Assembly (NCBI GenBank): GCA_963277665.1
Contig: OY728120.1
Span: forward strand, 942,573,195 to 942,637,194
Source: Viscum album
Taxonomy: Eukaryota; Streptophyta; Magnoliopsida; Santalales; Viscaceae
Length of the DNA stretch: 64,000 nt
Reading direction: 5' to 3'
In this document: positions 46,401-60,167 of the stretch, one piece after another
Numbering within the stretch: the first letter of the stretch is position 1
How the letters are laid out: every line of letters starts with the position of its first letter
Position numbers and translations under genes: made by a program
Notes under the pieces: generated by a model
The model's input: only the letters and a program-made list of their open reading frames with translations
Databases searched by the model: none
Told to the model about the DNA's origin: nothing

Positions 46401-46450
46401 AAATAATTATAATAATGGAATAACTATTGAAAAATGTTTTGGTCGTTACA
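43442..46450 (-). repeat. Gypsy-3 5' LTR (right)
   Basis: About 3.0 kb, plus-strand start TGATAAAACAC (aligned with TATAACACC of Gypsy-1 by the preceding ATAATA..AACT block), end CGTTACA. The primer binding site expected just left of 43,442 is too decayed to recognise. Contains TATAAATA on the minus strand at 45,556-45,563 and a short GGT repeat near 45,134. Confidence 0.83.
45556..45563 (-). promoter_or_regulatory. TATA box in Gypsy-3 5' LTR
   Basis: TATAAATA on the minus strand, within CCTCCACTATAAATACCACC; the left LTR has CCTCCACTATATATAACTCC in the same place, so the box is conserved between the copies. Confidence 0.6.
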
Positions 46451-48000
46451 TGGAACTAACATTAAGAAGGATGAAAATGGATATTAATATAGAAGTGTAT
46501 TGAATTAGGAATGGTGGAATCATCCCCTCTAATTAAGCTATAAAATATTCATTAAGGATTTTTTTATCTTAAATTTTTATAGTTGTTAAAGGAATTGATT
46601 GATGGAATTTTATTAAACTCTTGTTAAAATTGGTTCACATGGGAGGGTGGTTTAAATCATGGATACAGATGGAGTGACATTTAGAGGTAGGATAATTCAT
46701 GTACCTTGTTTTTCATTTCAATCACTAACCCTCGCATACTATAATTAAATTATATTTTAAACATTTTTCATTGATGGAATAATATTTGGAACGGTACCGG
46801 GGAAAGGGGTTATCTGATTTTAATCTCTATCCATTTTGAAGAAGGAAAAATTTGTGTATGTATCAATCCAGGAAGGTGCCCCTCTCCCATATCTACTTTC
46901 TGTTACATGAATTTTATCCCTATTATCACATTTAATAATAGATAGAATATGTTTCTTCTTATTGCTTCTGATTTTTATATTTGTTCCTTGTGTTCCAATA
47001 TATAATTAGGTATGATATTAAGTTATACCCTTTTAAATTGGTGTTTATGAATGTCATACCCATGATAATAACTCCACCAATGAGATAGTAGATATTTTTT
47101 ACTTTATTTTATTATTACATAATTAATTAGAGTTTCTTAATACAAAAATTCGTTGAAATTTATTATATAATTTTTAATATTGTTTGTTTGTAAAGTTAAT
47201 ATCACTCAAATTATTGACTCATTGATAACAGATATGGGATTGTGTGAATTACTATAGAGAAAAATTGCTATCAAATATAAGCAACATGGGATCAATTCAT
47301 CGGGTATTAACGAAATTGAAAAACTAAAGTCATTCTCATTTCCCAAGTGTATGTTTAATCTTAGGTTTTCACCAATTATATGTTGTATTATTCATCAAAA
47401 TAAATGAAGAGTGGCATGATTTGATATCGGGAAGTTAGTTTAGGGTTTTTAGTTGTGTTTTCTTTTGTAGGGTATAGGGTTAACAAATTCTCTAACCAAA
47501 ATTTAATTAATACAATATTAAGGGATAATGATTACCTAAAAATAAAGGATAATATTAAAATGGAAAAACTCATTCATATTAATTTTCTCAACATACGTTT
47601 TTTGTCATTTTTTTCATTTTTTTCATTTTCTTCATATTTTTCATTTTTTTTCATTTTTTTCAAACATCACTCATCCAACCACCCCCCCCCCCCCCCGTAA
47701 AAAATTTTCATATCTTTCATTTTATTCTTATGATCATTTAATGGATGATTAATTTACATCCACATTAATATATATGAACTAATTCACCCATTATGATTCA
47801 CTTTTTAAAAATATAAAAACTTTAAAGCACATGTGACAACAAACATAATATTTTTATTATTGACGGGGATGAAAGTGTTTTAATCAAACAAATAAGATTG
47901 TAATTAATATATTATTTTCATTAAAAAATATTAAATAAATTATTTCATTATTGATGTACCTTCATTGAGTGAAAAAGTTAAAATATTACCAAAACATGTA
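46451..48000. repeat. Diverged direct repeat, copy A
   Basis: Aligns in the same orientation with about 50,530-52,040 at low identity. Anchors include TAAAGGAATTGATTG versus TAAAGGAGTTAACGA (about 46,595 and 50,655), AACCCTCGCATAC versus AACTGTCCCATGC (about 46,728 and 50,802), GGGATTGTGTGAATTACTATA versus an AATTGTGTGAATCAATATA block (about 47,235 and 51,315) and AATATTAAGGGATAATGATTA versus AATATTAAGGGATAATTATTA (about 47,514 and 51,590). The left edge coincides with the Gypsy-3 LTR end, so Gypsy-3 may have cut it. Could be one LTR of a very old element; no coding sequence is attached. Confidence 0.6.
47608..47696. repeat. TTTTTTCA-type microsatellite and C15 run
   Basis: Six or so units of T-runs separated by CA (47,608-47,670) followed by a run of 15 C at 47,682-47,696. 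The homologous spot in copy B (about 51,680-51,720) has only a short T-rich part and CACCCCC, so both tracts expanded in copy A. Confidence 0.9.
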
Positions 48001-50529
48001 ACATTGTTTTACATGTCTTCTTTTAGGAATGGTGGGATTAATAATTTCATTAGATACCTCAAATAATTTCTTGAGAAACAATTTCCTGAAGACTTTTCCA
48101 AAAAAATCACTGAGTTCCGAAAATATTTTCATGATTTCTATCAAAATGAGGATAAGAATTAAATCTTTTATATATTTACTTGTTTTTATAAATTTATATT
48201 TTGATGTGGTGGATATAATAAAGATTCATTCTCTCCCACAACCCCTGTACATCCACCAAATGGAATTTGAATAAAAACATTTATGATATATTTATCATCT
48301 AAATGGATTGGAATTAACATTGGAATCATACGTTTTTTATTTTATTATTTTTTATCCATTCTAACTCACTACCCAAATATTTATTATTCAAAATATGATC
48401 ATATTATTTCCTTGGTATGCGATGATGATAATGATAGTGTGACCACCATCGTGGGGAATAGTGTAATAGATTTTGATGATGAATAAACTCATAAGGTTGT
48501 GAAATTTGACATGAAATATAATAAAAACGAGTGGTATTATTCCAATTTTGATCCTAGTTATTTTAATATTATCTAATGGAATAGTTAAATGATATTATTC
48601 ATGTTTTTTTTTCAAAAATTTAGACATTTGATATGAAAACTAGATTTTTATAATGAATCCAATCATGATTTTTTTGTATAATATGATGACAATGACTGAA
48701 AGGATTCAATGGTGATTTGATTTTCCCTAATACATACAGACTCCAATCAACTATAGGGGGGAACTATAAAAGTTATCAAGGAGTACCCCTAACTTCATCC
48801 CTCAACCTCAATAATGCTAACATATTATCATTTTCAAATGCAAGGGGATGTATTATTTCACTATTTTCATGGGGGTATCCACTCAGGGTTTTTTCATATA
48901 GATATCATAAGAAAAAAAGCTGTTGGGGTTTCTTCAATAATCAAATAATGTACCTTCAGATCAAGGATGACCAATTGTAACATCCTGGTTTTAGACTGTG
49001 TAAACACAACAAAAATATGAGGATAACCAAAATTTACCTTTATGTTTTCATATATACTTATTTTGTTATTTTTTTGTGATTTTAATGTATTCTTTTTAAT
49101 TCTTTAGGATGATTCAATTAAGAACCCTACTCAAATCCACCAAATAAAATAATGAAATTCCCTCTATCTCTCCTTCTAATTTTACTTCATCAATGTAATA
49201 AATTATTATGATTTAAATCTTTTGGTAATCGTCATTTAGTTGTGGCCATGATATTTTGGATATCTTATTTTGGATATTTTTTTATAAGGTTCTTTTAAAA
49301 TTGTTATTTTTTCCAAAAAAGGGAAAATATAATTGGAGAATAAATGATGAGAATATATAATAATTCCACAATATCATTACTTTTATGGAACCTTTTTAAA
49401 ATTCAGGGTTCTTTTTTCCATTATCATGGGAATATTATTATGTATTGGAAATATTTCATGAATGGTGGTTTCTTTCAGTTAAAATGGATGTTTTCTAATT
49501 ATATTTTTATTATATATTTATTAATCCTTTTAGAATTTGACATTATTCATTGAGATGTTTTGTATAATTATGTCATTTAATCTCTACACAATCTTAAAAT
49601 AATATTATGAATATGTATATACACTAACACAATTGAAGGTTTAGCCTTGTTATGTAAAAAAATTATCAATTATCATGGTTATTCAATATGTAAATTTTTT
49701 AGTGATTAGTTCAACTACTATCCCATATTTAAATACGTATGTGTAAATTATATTACACTATTATAAACTCTCAAAAAATTTAAAAAAAGTCAAACAAACA
49801 ATAAGTATGACAGTTATGAATTTAACAACATGTGGGGACATATAGGTGAGGAGATCAATTTTTGACATTTGGGAATGCATTAATGTGTTGTTATTGGATT
49901 TTTATTGAAATGAAAGTAGATAAATTTTGATGGAATATATTCAAGTAAGATGAAATGTTTTACATGATCAGAATATATTGGGTAAATCATAGATAGATCA
50001 GCTTTAATTTATTCGGTCAAACACAAGAGAAATTTGGGGTAGAATTGACACATTACATGTTTCCACTAGATTAGGTTCATTGATCTCCATAGATTGTATT
50101 TTGATACAATTTATGAGTCATTGAGTTCTTATTTTTTAGATTTTCTTATTTTTGGTGAATCTAGTAATATTATATTTTCTTCCTAGAATGAGAAATTTCG
50201 GCATGCATCAATTATCTTATTAATTGACATGGGATTTTTACGGGGAGAGCAAAAGGTTATGTGTGGAGGAGTTGAAAATTTGTGTTTTTATTGAATATTG
50301 TTTTGTCAAAAATCAATTAAATTACCCAAAATTTATATTTATTTTATTTTTTAAGGATTTTTTATCATAATGAATCTGAAAATTGAATGAAAATTATATT
50401 ATTACCATTTTAACATCAGCATAGTAATTTTGAGAAAACATTTTCTACTTTCCAAATTATTATTATATATTTTTTGGTAATATTTTGACCTAATTTTTCT
50501 AAATTTTAAATTTAGACCCTAAATTTGGG
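48001..50529. other. AT-rich non-coding stretch between repeat copies
   Basis: Only short open stretches (48,029-48,274, 48,283-48,486, 48,717-48,980, 49,344-49,553), none with a domain that I recognise. TGTAACATCCTGG at 48,976 resembles an LTR end of the TGTAACACC type but has no partner that I can find. If copies A and B are LTRs, this would be the internal region, without detectable gag or pol. Confidence 0.4.
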
Positions 50530-52040
50530 ATCACACATTCCAAATTATAAAATTATAATTAATTTAGGGATGGATATAATTCTATAATATTGACCCAAAC
50601 AACCTAATTATACAATTTCATATTAATTAATGATTATATTTTGATGAAATTTTTAAAGGAGTTAACGAATTCAGTTTTGATCATTTAATTAAATTTGAGT
50701 AACACATGGTTCTTATGGTAGAGTGGTCGAAAAAACGACTCAATATAGAGTAAACTTGGGATGTATAATGATGTATGTAACATCTGAAACATTTTATACC
50801 CTAACTGTCCCATGCTTTATTTAAATTTTATTTCTATAATTCACGAGTTTTTTCTTTTTATTGGGGATATTTTGAATAAATCCGGTTCTTATATTTCACA
50901 CTCAAATAAATTTTAATAAAAAATACGTTATTCAAGGATCACTTCTAAAAAGATTCTACTACCCCACCGCTATGTTGTATTACCATTATTTCATGATTTT
51001 TTACACATTCAATCATCAATAAAACTTATCCGCAATTCTTTTTTTTATATTTTTATATTAGTTATTTTTTATGTAATCTTTGAGTGGGATTTTATGTGGT
51101 TACACCATTTTTGACTTTTTCTTATTAAAATTGACTATAGGGTGATAATTTCATCTATTACGATGTAGTATTTTTTGACCAATATTACTATTACATCCTT
51201 CATTATTTTTTTTAAATCCATTTAATAACTATAATTTAGAAAATTATTTTAACAAAAATGTGTTTTTAAATTTATGATAACTCAAATGATTGACACATTT
51301 ATCGCATGACCTAAATTGTGTGAATCAATATAATGACACATTAATTTTTAAATATAATCAACTTTGGATCAAGAAATTGGGTTATATTTAATCCCAAAAC
51401 AAATGAAATTATCTTTTTAGATTTGAGGTTCTTCTTTAATATTTTACAACTAATATGTTAGATTTTGGGAAAAAATCTAAGTAGGCTTCCATGACTGGAA
51501 GTCTCAAAGATAAAAAAGGGTTTGTGGTTGTGTTTTATCATATTGGATTATGAATAACAAATTAAGGAATTTTAATTGAATTAATTTAATATTAAGGGAT
51601 AATTATTAATGAAAAATGATGGGATGTGTTGTATCATCCATAATCATTCATAAAGTTCATTTAAAAGTATGTGATTTTTCATTATTTTCATTTTTTTAGA
51701 AATAAAACTACAACCACCCCCATTCAATTCTTATTTTTTATATCATTATTTAATATTTGTTTTAGTATTTTTAGGTTGATTAATTTTCATCCCCATCTAT
51801 GGAGATAACATAGGGTAGGCATTGTGTTGTACTTATTAAAAATATCACCAATAATTTGATTTCAGGTGAAACAATTCTCATTAGAGACCACACCGCATTT
51901 TTTTGAAGTCATTAAAACAACTCTCTTTTATAGGGTTACATGTATTGGTTAGTTTGTTTTCATGTTATAGATAAAATTCTATATTAGTAGTATTTTATTG
52001 GATTTCATTGGTAAACTAGGTTAAATATACATATTACAAC
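50530..52040. repeat. Diverged direct repeat, copy B
   Basis: Partner of copy A, offset about 4.07 kb. Left and right limits are approximate because the alignment fades. Identity is low (perhaps 60%) with many small indels, so the duplication is old. Confidence 0.6.
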
Positions 52041-55000
52041 CACATTAATATATGTGGTACACATAACATGATATTATAGGATTGGGGAAAATGTGAATTA
52101 CTCATAACCATTTTATTTTTTGTTGGATTATAAGGATATTAAAATAATTTATTTTAGTATTTATAAAAAAAATAGAAGTGGAATTTTAGAATTCATGGAA
52201 AGGGAAGATGGTCTACAAATGCACTAAAAAAGAAAAAGGATAAAAGTGGTGTTCATGGAAACACATTAATTAAATGTTTCTTTAAGATCATAAAATCCAA
52301 TATGGTGGAGAAAATTGAGATGCTCCATTAGTATAATTACATTATGTGTTTTTGAAGATAAAATATTGTAATTCTTGGAGGAGTCGTGTATTCTAAAATA
52401 ACATGAGAGTAGTGAGATCTTATAATAATGAATATTGTAAAATGGAAGGTTCAATGTAGATACTCTAAAAAATAAAATAGTATTGATATTTGGTGTTCTA
52501 TTTGTATTGTAAAATTTCCTTAGAATGATAAATTGAGTATCCCTATTAGGTTCAACTATGTTAAAATCTCATGTTTTTAATCAACCAATTTAATCACTTT
52601 GTATTTAAAATGATTAAAAGAGATAATTATAAATCATAAAATTTGAATGATAAAATAGGAAAGGAAAATTAAAACAAATTATACCCTCATTAACCACCTT
52701 CATATGTTATTAATCTTGTTTGGGAAATATATTATTCATTAATTAATGGGTATTTGCAGAAATTCTAATCAAACTCACATACAAATGGGACCCTCCTATA
52801 ACCACTTAAAAATATTATCTTCAATTTATTATATATTATACCCATTATAAAATTATCTATCGCAAAATCCTATCACATGTTTTGGAACCTCTGTTAACAA
52901 CAAAGAGTCTCGAATATATAATTTTTATGAGTTTTTCCGATATATGATCTATGTTATTAATGAATGTGTTTTTTCTCAACTTAATTATTCTTCATAATTT
53001 TAATCATCCACCTCTTCTTCGATCTAATTTACCAATTTACTAAAATACATTTTAAATCAGAAATATTATACAATAAATATATGTTATTTATATAAAACAA
53101 CATGTATTTACTCATTCAATAATTAAAATGTGTTATTTTTGGATATTTTTAACCTTCAACATGATCATTTTTATAATTAAAAATATTAAATGACTATAAA
53201 AACATAAATAAATTAAAAAATTTTAAATAATGAATAATTTAATATTTGTTTAAAACCTTTTAATGTGAATATTCCGACGTATATTCACCAATAAATATAA
53301 TTCTTTTATTAATATTATACACTATGAAAAATAATATTTTTAATTATCCTATATAAATCATCTCCATAACATCCATAAAATTACCATGTAACTCTATAAA
53401 TATATCAAACACATCTATATCATTCCAATAAACATTATTGACGATATAAAATCATAATAAAGCATAAATGAATAAAATATCTATACTTAAATAGGAATCA
53501 AATAAACCTAATAAAAAACATCTAACACATAAATTTAACACGTAAATAATAATAAATAAGAAAAACGAAATTAAAATTGAGTGGTATTTGGGAAAAAAAT
53601 TAAATTAGGTTATTATAGTGTAATAAAACTAAATTGATTATACAGTGAGTTAGAAAATGTTTGACCAAGAAACAATATGTGCTAAGCTGTTATTCCTCTG
53701 AATTTCCTATAATACAAATATATTCCATAGTATTCTCCAATCCTCTTTTTTATCGTTCATTAATTAAATCATTATAATATTTAATAGTAACATAAATATG
53801 ATTTATGAAATTAAATACTCCATTTAAATTCCAAATTTCATTTTATTTAGATTCACATTTAATGGTTTTTTGGGACTCAATCATTCAAATTCCCCAAAAC
53901 AATCATAATTATCAAGGGATAATGACATATAGTTTTTTATTTGTTCTGAGACTAACACTAAATACATGGACATAGTGTAGAAGTAGTATTTGTTCGATCT
54001 AATAGGGATGCAGATAATTCCAGTGACAATCATTAAACTGCAATTTGGGTCTATATACTTATATCATTTAATTGGTGAATAAATTAAACATAATATAAAA
54101 AATTCAATAAGAATATTCTAAATATAACTGGACATAGACTAAATTAAGAGAAATAAAGAGAAAGAAATTTATTTTTAGGAGTGGTTTTCTTATTAGGAAA
54201 CACTCAACTTGACTCATGAATTTGATATAATTAAATGTTAATATGATTAATAAGATAATTAATTATGCTTTGTAAGCCTCAAATAATTCTACAGAGGTTA
54301 ATTGATCCATTGGGAAGCAGTAATCTATCCTTAAAATATGGTCATTGAGTTCAATATCGATATCATGAGGTGTAGTGAGGTAAACTCTGACTCACATACT
54401 TCCCTCAACTACACTGGAGATGGTCCCTAAATCAACATCATTTTAACTAGGCGATTAGAATATTAAATTATAATTAATCCAAAAATAATATAGGAAATTA
54501 ATATGGAATATAAAGTGGTGTAAAAAACAAATAAACATGATGTACGCATCCCTTACTATCAGAACCAACATATTATACGATATTATCTGCTCATTTTTGA
54601 TGGTCTATCAGCAATGAATGAACTAGATGTTATAGGATAGAGAACATAAATATAAAATAGAAATTATTTTTTTTAGAAATAAATAACACACCCAAGAGTC
54701 TATGGTCACTATTTATAAATTAATCAAAGTGTTAAAATGTAAAAAATAATAATATAATATAAAAAATAACTATATATATTTTTTGATGGATGACTATACA
54801 GTTGCTTCTCCAATTCTCTTGTCCTTGATCATACTCATAATCATAGTCAATGAAGAAGTAATTTATCCACTGGATGATTTATTTTCCATCCGTTAATTCA
54901 TAATCCCTCATATTAGTGTAATTTTTATACATTAATAGTTTTTTTATTCTATAAATATTTCCACATTAATATTTTTCAAACACTTAAAATTGAAGAGTAT

Positions 55001-57624
55001 CAATATTTTTAAAATTAACTGAGGTAAAATTAAATGGAAAAAACCATCCACAAATATAAGTCTATTAATTATATAGACCATCTATAATAATATTTTCATT
55101 CACATGGGTCAAACCCAACATCAAATACAGATTTGAAATATTATCACTATTAAAAACTGTGAAAACTACTTGACAAATCTCCCTCCCCACAGGCCATGAA
55201 ATCAGCCTATCATTCCATCCATTTCTAAAAACTATGATATTACAAAGATTATAAAGATTCGTCATGGAATTATATAAAAATAAAAGCAGAATACCTAAAA
55301 AATAAGTAATATCTTTGATGTAGTGAAAACATATTCTACAAGCTTATATAGCTATGAAAAACTCGAGCTGCTTAAAAAACCCAGGCTTCCATGATATAGA
55401 ACCATACATTCAGCATAGTCTCAACTTCATGAAATATATTCTTATCATAAAAACATCTTTAAAAAAATGGGGACATATACCCACCACTAACTTACTCATC
55501 TTTATATTCCCTAGATTAAAACATTATATTAGGAAATTGTGCAGTGCTAGTTGTCAATGGGTTTCTGGCTTTATAAAATAATCCCAATGCTCCTAGTGCA
55601 GTAACCTCTAACATATTTTTATCATCAAGGTACATCAGTGCAATATTAATCTCCCTAGTAGAATCAATGGATTTATTATGAGGTGTCCTTATCTATATAG
55701 TGTATCTTGATCTTCCTCCTCAGTGGTGATGTTGGATCAATTACAGAAGTGGTCAGATATGGTGAAATCATGGGAAGAAATTTGTGGTTTATCTATGTGA
55801 GGAAGATGACAAACACATCTACCTAAAACGGTGTGAATATTAAGTGCACATATTTCCCATGTATTCATAATCCCATATAAAAATAAGGATATATTTTTAC
55901 CTCATTATAAGAAACCCTTTCTACATTAACATTTCAAAATACCACTCCTCTTCCCCTTTAGGCTAAGACTCCCTCTGATGCACGTTAACGCACAGGTAGT
56001 CAGTTCCTACATACACTAGGCCTTTACCCCACACCCACTACATGTGATCTCTCTCTTATGGGTAACATGCACTTTCCCCTTTAATTAACTATGTTCAAGA
56101 TGTCCACACATTCATAATATCACCATTATCGTAGTCGGATTCCAATTATAGAGGATATATAGATGGATTCTGTTTGAGGTAAGGCCATGTGATGGTCATC
56201 ATTTTACCTCTACAATATCCTTGGTATTTTCCAAATACCCATATTTCATTAAGATTTTAGGAATGTTATGAAAATATAAAATTTCACCTAATAAATCATC
56301 AAACAAAATTTATCTCAATCAAGTATGTATTTTTTTCAATAAATAAAAAAATAGTTAGTATATTAAATTTAAATATAAAAGAGTATTTAGGAATATATAT
56401 ATATATATATATATAATACTTATTAATAGCACACATACATAAATAATTTCTTTTTCTTAAGAGAAAACTCACAATTAAACTCACCAATGGTTCAAATTTC
56501 ATTAATGAAAATTAATAAACAATCATTCCCATAAACAAATTATACCTAAATATTTTGATAACCAAAATAAACTTATAAAAAATCTTATTTCAAATTAATG
56601 CTTCATTCATGATTTAAAAAAAGGAATTTTTTCCCTACCACCCACACCATTCATCATTTATTAATTATTTATTCCAAATATGATTTACCTTACAATAATG
56701 AAAATCACTAATCACTCCATAAAAATTGAAACATAGTTATTCTGAATCTCAAGATTTTGTAAAATATACATAGGCTTTCCGGATATCTTAATCAATAGAT
56801 ATAAATTAAATACAAGAGTTAAATCATTTTATGATTTTTTTAATCATCTGTGAGGATCATGGTGGGAGTAAAATGATAAAAAATGTAAGAATCCTTTTCT
56901 AAAAAATGTGGGTAATCTTATTCAAGTGATATTGATAATGTTGATGTATAACTTAATAAAATGGATTAATTATTCAACTCATTTGTCATTAATGAAATTA
57001 TCCCATTACCTTTTCTTTATAACATGTATGGTCAAATATTCACCATGAAAAGAATAAAAATCTCAACTTTTATATACTTATTTTTCTCTTTCTGTATTTT
57101 TAGTGGAACTTGTGAATGGAAAACGTCAAACACCCATGGGAGAAAAAAAACCAATATCAATCCACACCTTCAATATCTTTCCAATAGTAAATCAAACAGT
57201 TGTTGCAATATTTGGACTTTTTTATAGAAATATATTAATCCAATATATCCCAAATCTTCACTATTTCATATTAATTTTTTTTATCAAAATAAATAGAATG
57301 AAATTAAAAAAATTAAAAAATTTATGAATCTTATCTTTAATATCCCATGTATCGAACCCTATTTTTAAATTTACTTAAAAAATACAAAAGAAATACTAAA
57401 ATATACAACATACATTTTATGCTCAAATAAATGATCATGAATTTATACTTAAGTAAATATAGTATGAATGAAATATTACATTATAATGAGACAACCTATC
57501 ATGGTATTCCATGGTTAATATATGTATCACAAATGATATTCTAACATCCAAGGTAAATAAAATATAGGAATTTTTTATTTTTATTAATATTTGAGAATTA
57601 AATATTAATTTTACTTAATGGGGA
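52041..57624. other. AT-rich non-coding stretch, no gene recognised
   Basis: Frequent A/T runs, open frames under 76 codons and none with a known domain. The part from about 54,290 to 56,250 is less AT-rich and more complex and could be a decayed repeat, but I found no partner or coding motif. An (AT)11 microsatellite lies at 56,393-56,415. Confidence 0.5.
56393..56415. repeat. (AT)n microsatellite
   Basis: Uninterrupted AT dinucleotide run of 11 units within AT-rich DNA. Confidence 0.9.
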
Positions 57625-59417
57625 TGCAATGTTCGATGGCGTACTTGATACAAAACAATGAGTTTCATTGAAATCTTATGTTTCACACAACTTCGAGTTA
57701 TACCAAAAAATAAAATAATAATAATATTATTTTCAATGGTAGTCAAATCATAGTCATTTCACTGGTGGGAATGAATAGAACTAACTAAAATATGATTTTA
57801 ATTTTTTTTTAAATTTATATACATTTATACAAAAAAATTTAGAAGCATAATATATGAATGAATCAAATTTTATTCATAAACACTAAAATATTATTCAGAA
57901 GGTCGATTTATAACCTTTTGATGGTGAAAAAATTTTAAATATAGTTTTTGTCACTTATATATGTTATATTTGACAAAATAATATTCTTCGTTAGAATCGG
58001 GATATCAAAATTTAAATTGGATGAAATTTTGGTATTTTTCAGATAATGTTCTTTTTTTAAAAAATAGTGAAAAATACTGCATTTTAATTCAAAACGACCA
58101 TTTAATATAATTTATTTATATAGATAGATTGTTATTTTAATTGGTTTTATAGTGTAAATGTATTATATTTTTACCATTTAATCTAATGTTGTTCATTATA
58201 TGTATTATAACTCTTAAATTGGACATTAATAAATGTTAATCTTTTGATAGTTATTATTTTATAAGAACAAAATTTTTGTAAAGACTATGGGAATTTATTT
58301 TAAATTAATTTCTGCCACATTTTTGTTTTGAATTGGAAAAATTGATTCCATATTTGGAATCAAGAGGTACAAATTTTATAAATTGTGAACTTTTATTTTT
58401 AGCCATTATGAATATTTACTTCAGTTAATATTCTATCTGACATGGTTAAAGGGTAAATCCAGTAAATAATGGTAATAAATTAAAATTATAATATTAAATT
58501 TCCCCAACATGTGACCAAATCCTATTTGATGATACATATCCGACAATTGGCATCGTTGGCCCGATTTTGGGACCCCATGTAGCCTCTTTTAATTGAAAAT
58601 GATAAATTATCTTATTCAATTTAAAGTAAGGATAAAATAACATAAACCTATATCTTTTAGTAAAAAGATTTATAAGCATTTATATAAGTGATATATTTGA
58701 ATATTAATATTCATTTTAAATCTAAATCTATTTCCTATATCGTGGTATTTTATTTCTAATTTTTAGATATTAAATAAAAAATTTAATAATGACATAATGG
58801 TGATGAAGTAATTTCTTCATTAATAAATAATTCAAATGAATGATATTATAAATATTAAAATAAATTTATTTGTATTTTTTTTTATGTCATCCACTAATTT
58901 TATTGATTAGGATGACTTTTTATCATTGAATTAATGAAGTTTTTTTGAAATAATGATTTTTTTTTTGTTTTTTGAATTAATCTTTTTTTTGTTTTTTTTA
59001 AATGACATTATTTGAATAGTATTAAAATTAACATAAAAGAGTTTTTAAATCAATGAATATTTTATTAAATGATAAAATAGTCCTAAAAATATAATATTCG
59101 TCAAAATGAAATATATACTATTAAAAATGTCATTAATGATTTATTTTGGATCTCTTGTAATTTTATAGTACATATATTAACCATATAGTATAAATAAATA
59201 AGAGGACATGGTAAAAGATAAATAAGTTAACAAAGGGTTAAAAAAAATGACCAGGATTAAAAATAACCAAAAATTGTTCTCTTCTTATTGTATGATATTA
59301 TTTCAACTTATATGAACCTTATATTAGAAGTAAATAAGTTTTGGACCTTTTGAAACTGAAAATAATTTTATATTAAAATAATACATGCAGACATTCCTAA
59401 AGAGCCCTCCTCCCCCT

Positions 59418-59425
59418 TATAAAAG
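59418..59425 (+). promoter_or_regulatory. TATA box in Gypsy-4 LTR
   Basis: TATAAAAG within CCCCCTTATAAAAGGCCACC; same block as the Gypsy-1 LTR promoter in reverse orientation. About 1.8 kb into the LTR, leaving a leader of over 2 kb before gag. Confidence 0.7.
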
Positions 59426-60141
59426 GCCACCACCTCTAACCTAGTAGTCACATCTCTATATCCCCTTGGATAGTCCAATATCTTCCCATATAAGCTCCCA
59501 ACATACCATGTTCATCCTAGAAGCCTTACCTTATGACGAAGAAACATCAAAAAATTCTTTTTTTTCAAACCAAAAAGAGTTACCCGATAGAAAGGCAATG
59601 TCTTCTCTCATGTTCTATTCATTAATTTTCATTCTACAACCCCACTAATCATTATTAACTTCGTTATTTTTTAACATAAACATTATAGTAAATATAATAG
59701 GATATTTTTATGAGGATTATTCGAACTATACTTCCACACACCTCTATCAATTGGATATGAACATATTGTTTCTATGGACGATGAACTACTGCCTCACGAA
59801 ACAATGACTGTTAAATTATCTCATACCACCACAAATGGTGTCCATTATGATTAAACTATATTTACATGTGATTTATATTATATTTATATTGTCTCTATGC
59901 TTCTATATTTTCTTTTATAGCATACCATTATGGTTTTCATAATGGGTAAATACGATAATTTCATTGAGGATGTGTGGACTACCACCCCCTCAAAGTGTAA
60001 TGACTCGTTCTTGACATATGTGGGACATATAAAGGATGGATATAATGAAATTATATAGGATATGAAACTGTATTTATAATATACCTATTTATCATTTTTT
60101 TCATTCCATTAAAATAAGAAATATAAATGGAAGTTTCATTT

Positions 60142-60167
60142 ATGCGTACCTATGACTTACTGTCTCC
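60142..60167 (+). promoter_or_regulatory. Conserved leader module (reverse complement of GGAGACGGTAA block)
   Basis: Reads ATGCGTACCTATGACTTACT then GTCTCC, matching the complement of the duplicated block in the Gypsy-1 LTRs. It lies about 720 bases downstream of the TATA box, inside the transcribed leader. Only one clear copy is seen here. Role unknown. Confidence 0.5.

Larger units (their letters stand above)
35763..46450 (-). mobile_element. Gypsy-3, old chromovirus-type LTR retrotransposon
   Basis: Minus-strand gypsy element: LTRs about 35,763-38,882 (3') and 43,442-46,450 (5'), polypurine tract, chromodomain, integrase region, reverse transcriptase, zinc knuckle and gag, in gypsy order. 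The internal region is about 4.56 kb. LTR identity is about 65-70% by eye. The left end is assigned by aligning TATTAAAATAG with TGATAAAACAC of the partner; it falls exactly on the right TATTA of Gypsy-2, so the two elements abut and the target duplication of Gypsy-3 is uncertain (TGGGG at 25,542 and TGGAA at 46,451 are weak candidates). Confidence 0.85.

Noticed and set aside
46700..46712. TGTACC (46,700) and TGTAAC (50,776) considered as LTR starts of the A/B repeat
   Set aside because: The repeat alignment continues to the left of both, so these are internal positions.
48976..49000. TGTAACATCCTGG considered as the start of a further LTR
   Set aside because: No partner copy, primer site or polypurine tract could be found; the similarity is limited to about ten bases.
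55065..55581. Open frames of 66 and 75 codons on opposite strands considered as a small gene
   Set aside because: No recognisable domain, no splice-site or codon pattern, and open frames of this size are common by chance in the window.
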